DNA from: Caryophanales bacterium
GTDB taxonomy: Bacteria; Bacillota; Bacilli; Bacillales; Amphibacillaceae
NCBI GenBank assembly: GCA_029257405.1
Contig: JARIBO010000023.1
Location: 1-56,664, forward strand
Length of the DNA: 56,664 bases
Direction: 5' to 3'
Every line of letters begins with the position of its first letter. Position 1 is the stretch's first letter. The position numbers and the translations under genes are program-made. The notes under the pieces are model-generated. The model did no database searches. It was not told the origin of the DNA and was given only the letters and a program-made list of their open reading frames with translations. Of the stretch, positions 53,489 through 56,664 are shown one piece after another.

Positions 53489-53523
53489 AAAACTTCTTAG
53501 TGTAATCACTAAGAAGTTTTTTT
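53489..53523 (+). terminator. ahpCF terminator
   Basis: A perfect 14-bp hairpin (53489-53502 with 53507-53520, loop TAAT) ending in seven T, 13 nt after ahpF. Confidence 0.93.
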
Positions 53524-53527
53524 ATGT

Positions 53528-53533
53528 TAAAAT
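53528..53533 (+). promoter_or_regulatory. Possible -10 for the small membrane gene
   Basis: TAAAAT preceded by TGT forms an extended -10 directly after the ahpCF terminator. No -35 is visible since that position is within the terminator. Confidence 0.35.
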
Positions 53534-53598
53534 AGAATAAGAAATGTGGGAATAATGAAGAAACTTAAATTTTTTTCTAAAAAAAGGGGTAATTAACT

Positions 53599-53799
53599 AT
53601 GAAAAATTATCTGAAGCAAAGATATAAAACGTATGTTCATGTCTTGTTCGGACTATTGATTGGATTTATAGTTGCTACACTTTTATTTGATAAGCCTGAT
53701 TATAAATCTGCCATTTTTGCTATGGCATTGGGATTAATAGTTGGTGAATCAATTGTGTTTTTTAAGTGGTCAAAAAATAAAAGGAAAGAAAAGCATTAA
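53599..53799 (+). CDS. Small two-helix membrane protein
   Basis: A 66-residue hypothetical protein. A basic N-terminus (KNYLKQRYK) is followed by hydrophobic segments at about 13-32 and 38-56 and a very basic tail (KWSKNKRKEKH), suggesting a hairpin in the membrane with both ends inside. AAAAGGGG lies 9 nt before the start. It stands alone between the ahpCF terminator and a converging dehalogenase gene. I do not recognise the family. Confidence 0.7.
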   Translation: MKNYLKQRYKTYVHVLFGLLIGFIVATLLFDKPDYKSAIFAMALGLIVGESIVFFKWSKNKRKEKH

Positions 53800-53853
53800 A
53801 GTAATTAATTACTGTAAACATATAAGAGATCAGTTAAGCCCTAAATATAAAAA

Positions 53854-54519
53854 TTACTTCCATTCTAAAATCCCATTTAAATCTTCATAAATACGATCGG
53901 GATGTTGATTTAAAATTTCAACAGGTGAGTGACTACGATTAATCCAAGCTGTTTTAAAACCAAAATTTTTTGCACCAGAAATATCCCATCCATTGGAAGA
54001 CATGAATAAAATTTCTTCACGTTCCAAACCTAGCGTATTAAGAACATGTGTATAAGATGCTGGTGATGGTTTATACTGCTTTACATCGTCCACACTGATA
54101 ATATTATCAAAGTACTTTGTTAAACCTGAATAATTAATAAGTGGTTCCAACATATCCCTTGATCCATTTGAAAAGACAGCAAGCTTTTTATCGGTCATCT
54201 CTCTGAGTACATTTTCTACCTCTGGGTAATGAGCGAGTTCTGTATAAGCTTCCATTAAGACAAGTAGTTGGTCGTTTTCATATGCAATGTCTAGTTTCTG
54301 TAATGAAAATTCTAAAGCATGCAAGGTAATTTGTTTGAAAGTTTTATATTGTCCCATTATCTGACGTAGAAAACTATATTCTAATTGCTTCTTTCGCCAG
54401 AGTAAACTAATTTCTTTGCCTTTTCCATCAAATAATTCATTACATTTTTTCTCCACTGTATTCACATCAAACAATGTGCCATATACATCGAAAACAAGAG
54501 CTTTCACAGGTGAAATCAT
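53854..54519 (-). CDS. L-2-haloacid dehalogenase-type HAD hydrolase
   Basis: A 221-residue HAD-superfamily protein. The nucleophile is D11 in FDVYGTLFDV. The catalytic set of L-2-haloacid dehalogenases is all present: T15, R42 (WRKKQLEYSFLR), S117/N118, K150, Y156, and S174/N176/D179 in SSNGWD. These residues release halide from short 2-halo acids; the true physiological substrate is unknown and a general phosphatase is less likely given this set. GGAGGTT lies before the ATG. It converges on the small membrane gene. Confidence 0.87.
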   Translation of the reverse strand: MISPVKALVFDVYGTLFDVNTVEKKCNELFDGKGKEISLLWRKKQLEYSFLRQIMGQYKTFKQITLHALEFSLQKLDIAYENDQLLVLMEAYTELAHYPEVENVLREMTDKKLAVFSNGSRDMLEPLINYSGLTKYFDNIISVDDVKQYKPSPASYTHVLNTLGLEREEILFMSSNGWDISGAKNFGFKTAWINRSHSPVEILNQHPDRIYEDLNGILEWK

Positions 54520-54556
54520 GTTGTAACCTCCATTTATTTAATACGTACTATTAATA

Positions 54557-54586
54557 ATTGTAGAGTAGAATACAGAAAGAATGCAA
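54557..54586 (-). promoter_or_regulatory. Promoter of the dehalogenase gene
   Basis: On the reverse strand, TTGCAT (54586-54581), 18 nt, TACAAT (54562-54557), about 40 nt before the ATG. Confidence 0.6.
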
Positions 54587-54630
54587 ACTAAAGTTAAAAA
54601 GTATCATCATTTTGAATGAGAGGTGAAAAA

Positions 54631-54828
54631 ATGGATTCATTTTCCCAGTTTATCAATACTCCGGTATTTTATATATTCATTATTTGGTCGCTGATTTGGA
54701 AAGGTATAGCCCTTTGGTATGCTGCTCGGAATAAGCAACTAGCTTGGTTTATTACTCTTATTTTAGTAAATACAGTTGGGATACTAGAAATTATTTATCT
54801 TGTTTTCTTTAGAAAGAATAAAACGTGA
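54631..54828 (+). CDS. DUF5652-like small membrane protein
   Basis: A 65-residue protein with two hydrophobic segments (about 8-28 and 35-57). The family-like pattern is WSLIWKGIALWYAARNKQLA, then WFITLILVNTVGILEIIYLV. Function is unknown. The start at 54631 follows GAGAGGTG; the in-frame ATG at 54616 lies before that site. It is divergent from the dehalogenase and followed by a terminator. Confidence 0.72.
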   Translation: MDSFSQFINTPVFYIFIIWSLIWKGIALWYAARNKQLAWFITLILVNTVGILEIIYLVFFRKNKT

Positions 54829-54866
54829 AATAAACAATAATATTACTAAGATAGATTATATTGATA

Positions 54867-54896
54867 AAACATCAGTCTTTTACTGATGTTTTTTTA
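54867..54896 (+). terminator. Terminator after the DUF5652-like gene
   Basis: A perfect 10-bp hairpin (54867-54876 with 54882-54891, loop CTTTT) followed by T, 38 nt after the stop. Confidence 0.9.
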
Positions 54897-55027
54897 CATA
54901 CATTCAAGGAAAAAGTTTTGCAGTCCGACAAAATTTAGGCTTAAACTGAATTTCATGGTAAGATGTATTTAATATACAACATTTGAAGGTTTTTTCTCGA
55001 CTAAAAATTAAAAAGGGGAATATACTT

Positions 55028-56299
55028 ATGAGTAGTTATAACGCAGTATTAGCAAGAAATACGAAAAACGCTCCAAACGGCAATGGTTCATATTCACAAA
55101 CTGTTGCTTTCTCGCACTACAATTATTTGTCAGCTCAATTACCAATCGATCCAAAGACGAATGAATTAGTAGCTGGTGGTATAAAAGAACAAGCCGAACA
55201 AAGTTTTGAAAATATTAAGTCGATTGTTGAGAGTATTAATCATGTAATGAGTGATGTTGTTAAAATTAAAGTGTTCGTTAACGATATTCAGAATATTGAC
55301 GCTGTAAAAGAAATTTACCAAACATTCTTCCCAACTTACGTTCCAACACTTACAACAATGGCAGTTGCCGCATTACCTATGGACGCTTTAGTACAAATTG
55401 AAGCAGTTATTACAAACGGTGAAGGGACAATTCCAAATGAACCACAAGCAGGTGACCTCATCAAACTTACAAATAATACAGTAAATGCACCAACAAGTCC
55501 TTTATCTACACAAACTGTATCTTTTTCACATTATAATAATTTATCAGCTCAATTACCACTTGATCCAAAAACAGGTAGATTAGTAATTGGTGGAGTAAAA
55601 GAGCAAACAAGACAGAGTTTAAAAAATGTTAAAATGATTTTAGAAAGTATTGATGTTCCTTTTGACGATATTGTAAAAGTTAATATCTATCTTAAAAACC
55701 ATTCAGATATTGAAGCGGTTAATGGAGTATATTCAACATTTTTTCCAGACTCAGCAATTGCTCGAGCAGTAGCTTATGTTCCTGCTAGAACAATAATAGC
55801 GGTCACAGATCTGCCAATGGATGCATTAGTACAAATTGAAGTAATCGTGTCGCATGGTGATGGTACACCTCCACAAGCAATTGAAGATAGACATGGGATT
55901 ATTATCAAAGCAAATAACACAGAAAATGCTCCAAAAAATTCACTTTCGACACAAACTGTTGCGTTTTCTCATTATAATCACCTATCAGCTCAATTACCAC
56001 TTGATCCAAAAACGAATAAATTAATCGCTGGTGGTATAAAAGAACAAACAAGACAGTGCTTAAATAACGTTAAATCAATTATAGAAAGTATCGATCATGT
56101 TGTGGACGATATTGTTAAAATAGATGTCTACATCAAGGATATTAAAGATATGGATGCTGTTGATGAAGTATACAGTGCGGTGTTCCCAGAAGGTACTCCT
56201 GCACGAACAGTAGTAGGCGTGTCAGAACTATCTCACGGTGCTCTTATTCAAATTGATGTAGTTGTCTCAAATGCTGAAGGAACAAGTCCAGAAGCATAA
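55028..56299 (+). CDS. Triple RidA-domain protein
   Basis: A 423-residue protein made of three RidA/YjgF domains: residues about 6-128, 146-274 and 292-413. Each begins with an NAP motif (14-16, 153-155, 300-302) and repeats SHYN-LSAQLP and DPKT. RidA enzymes hydrolyse reactive enamines/imines formed by PLP enzymes and are homotrimers of one domain with active sites between subunits; this chain could fold as a single-chain trimer (inference). The arginine required for deaminase activity is R254 in domain 2 and R393 in domain 3, but L108 in domain 1. The N-terminal active-site tyrosine is Y22 in domain 1 only. The start at 55028 follows AAAGGGGAA; a start 15 codons earlier lacks a site. Flanked by terminators, it is monocistronic. 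Confidence 0.88.
   Translation: MSSYNAVLARNTKNAPNGNGSYSQTVAFSHYNYLSAQLPIDPKTNELVAGGIKEQAEQSFENIKSIVESINHVMSDVVKIKVFVNDIQNIDAVKEIYQTFFPTYVPTLTTMAVAALPMDALVQIEAVITNGEGTIPNEPQAGDLIKLTNNTVNAPTSPLSTQTVSFSHYNNLSAQLPLDPKTGRLVIGGVKEQTRQSLKNVKMILESIDVPFDDIVKVNIYLKNHSDIEAVNGVYSTFFPDSAIARAVAYVPARTIIAVTDLPMDALVQIEVIVSHGDGTPPQAIEDRHGIIIKANNTENAPKNSLSTQTVAFSHYNHLSAQLPLDPKTNKLIAGGIKEQTRQCLNNVKSIIESIDHVVDDIVKIDVYIKDIKDMDAVDEVYSAVFPEGTPARTVVGVSELSHGALIQIDVVVSNAEGTSPEA
55043..56266 (+). repeat. Three tandem RidA-coding repeats
   Basis: Three homologous units lie at 55043-55411, 55463-55849 and 55901-56266. The most similar DNA is the segment coding LSAQLP-(I/L)-DPKT (starting near 55129, 55543 and 55984), with TCAGCTCAATTACCA in all three. 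Units 2 and 3 look closer to each other (both QTV-FSHYN, LPLDPKT, GG-KEQTRQ) than to unit 1. Confidence 0.85.
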
Positions 56300-56361
56300 G
56301 AACTTCTAATTAAATTGGGTAATTAGACTGAATCAAAATTAATTTAATAAAATGAATAGAG

Positions 56362-56400
56362 AAAGCACTTCTTAGCGTTTAAACTAAGAAGTGCTTTTTG
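56362..56400 (+). terminator. Terminator after the triple RidA gene
   Basis: A perfect 14-bp hairpin (56362-56375 with 56384-56397, loop CGTTTAAA) with a short T tail, 62 nt after the stop. Confidence 0.88.
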
Positions 56401-56539
56401 TTCTGATTATTGGAAATTTCGAGTTGATTTTGTAGTAATAAAATAGAAGTAAAAGATTTAATTATTTAAGGATCTTTGGACAGTGGATGGTTTAAAAGAA
56501 GCAAAATAGAAGATAAAGTAACAAAGGAACACACATGCT

Positions 56540-56664
56540 TTAATCTTCGTTTTTTAAGTAATCAAGAATAATTTTTTTGAGTAGTTCTAATTGTTTTTCT
56601 GGTTCTAAGTCGAGTTCAATAAAAACCATGTCTTTTTGAATCGATAATTTTCTAGCAAAAGTTC
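56540..56664 (-). CDS. C-terminal fragment of an unidentified protein
   Basis: An open reverse-strand frame enters from the window edge and ends at TAA (complement of 56540-56542). The 40 visible residues end TFARKLSIQKDMVFIELD-then LEPEKQLELLKKIILDYL and KNED. The amphipathic, charged composition looks like real coding sequence, and the preceding 140 bases (56401-56539) hold no gene. I do not recognise the family. Confidence 0.6.
   Translation of the reverse strand, partial: TFARKLSIQKDMVFIELDLEPEKQLELLKKIILDYLKNED

Noticed and set aside
54936-54964. Promoter for the triple RidA gene (TAAGAT at 54959 and possible SigB-like GCTTAA...GGTAAG)
   Set aside because: Neither the SigA -35 nor the SigB -10 fits the consensus well enough to report as a feature; the 131-nt gap after the preceding terminator must hold a promoter, but it was not pinned down.

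Overview
The window is AT-rich chromosomal DNA from a low-GC Gram-positive bacterium. Gene order (5S rRNA, ctsR-mcsA-mcsB-clpC, radA, yacL, gltX, cysE-cysS, then the ribosomal/RNA-polymerase superoperon) and close protein resemblance to Staphylococcus aureus point to Staphylococcaceae. In S. aureus, however, the rpoB-tuf cluster and the rpsJ cluster lie far apart, while here tuf runs straight into rpsJ as in Bacillus. The source is therefore probably a non-Staphylococcus genus of the family (the Jeotgalicoccus/Nosocomiicoccus/Salinicoccus type). The genus is an inference.

Layout. 1-170: end of an rRNA operon (5S gene, strong terminator). 188-4850: CtsR heat-shock operon with a consensus CtsR operator. 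4873-9003: radA, a PIN-TRAM membrane protein, gltX. 9026-13041: cysteine T-box leader, then cysE, cysS, mrnC, rlmB and yacP/rae1. 13091-17306: sigH, rpmG, secE, nusG, rplK, rplA, rplJ, rplL, with candidate L1-binding elements and an L10 leader. 17345-30386: rsmC-like methyltransferase, rpoB, rpoC, an L7Ae-like gene, rpsL, rpsG, fusA, tuf. 30419-45005: S10-spc-alpha superoperon from rpsJ to rplQ. 45036-49433: ecfA1-ecfA2-ecfT, truA, and rplM-rpsI behind an L13-type leader. 49614 onward is accessory: a reverse-strand MATE exporter, ahpC-ahpF under a PerR-type box, two small membrane proteins, a reverse-strand L-2-haloacid dehalogenase homologue, a single-chain protein of three RidA domains, and the 3' end of an unidentified reverse-strand gene.

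How it works together. Most of the window is the translation, transcription and secretion core (ribosomal proteins, elongation factors, RNA polymerase, SecY/SecE, NusG, Adk, InfA). It is punctuated by promoters and RNA leaders that probably provide autoregulation. The ends hold protein quality control (ClpC system) and peroxide defence (AhpCF).

The least ordinary object is the triple-RidA protein (55028-56299). Known RidA enzymes are homotrimers of a single domain; this gene encodes three domains in one chain, and key catalytic positions differ between the repeats. Secondary points of interest are an attenuator-like rpoB leader containing a nine-codon reading frame, a long structured spacer before rpoA, and promoter-terminator pairs before nusG and the MATE gene. 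No insertion sequences, phage genes, tRNA genes or CRISPR arrays were seen.
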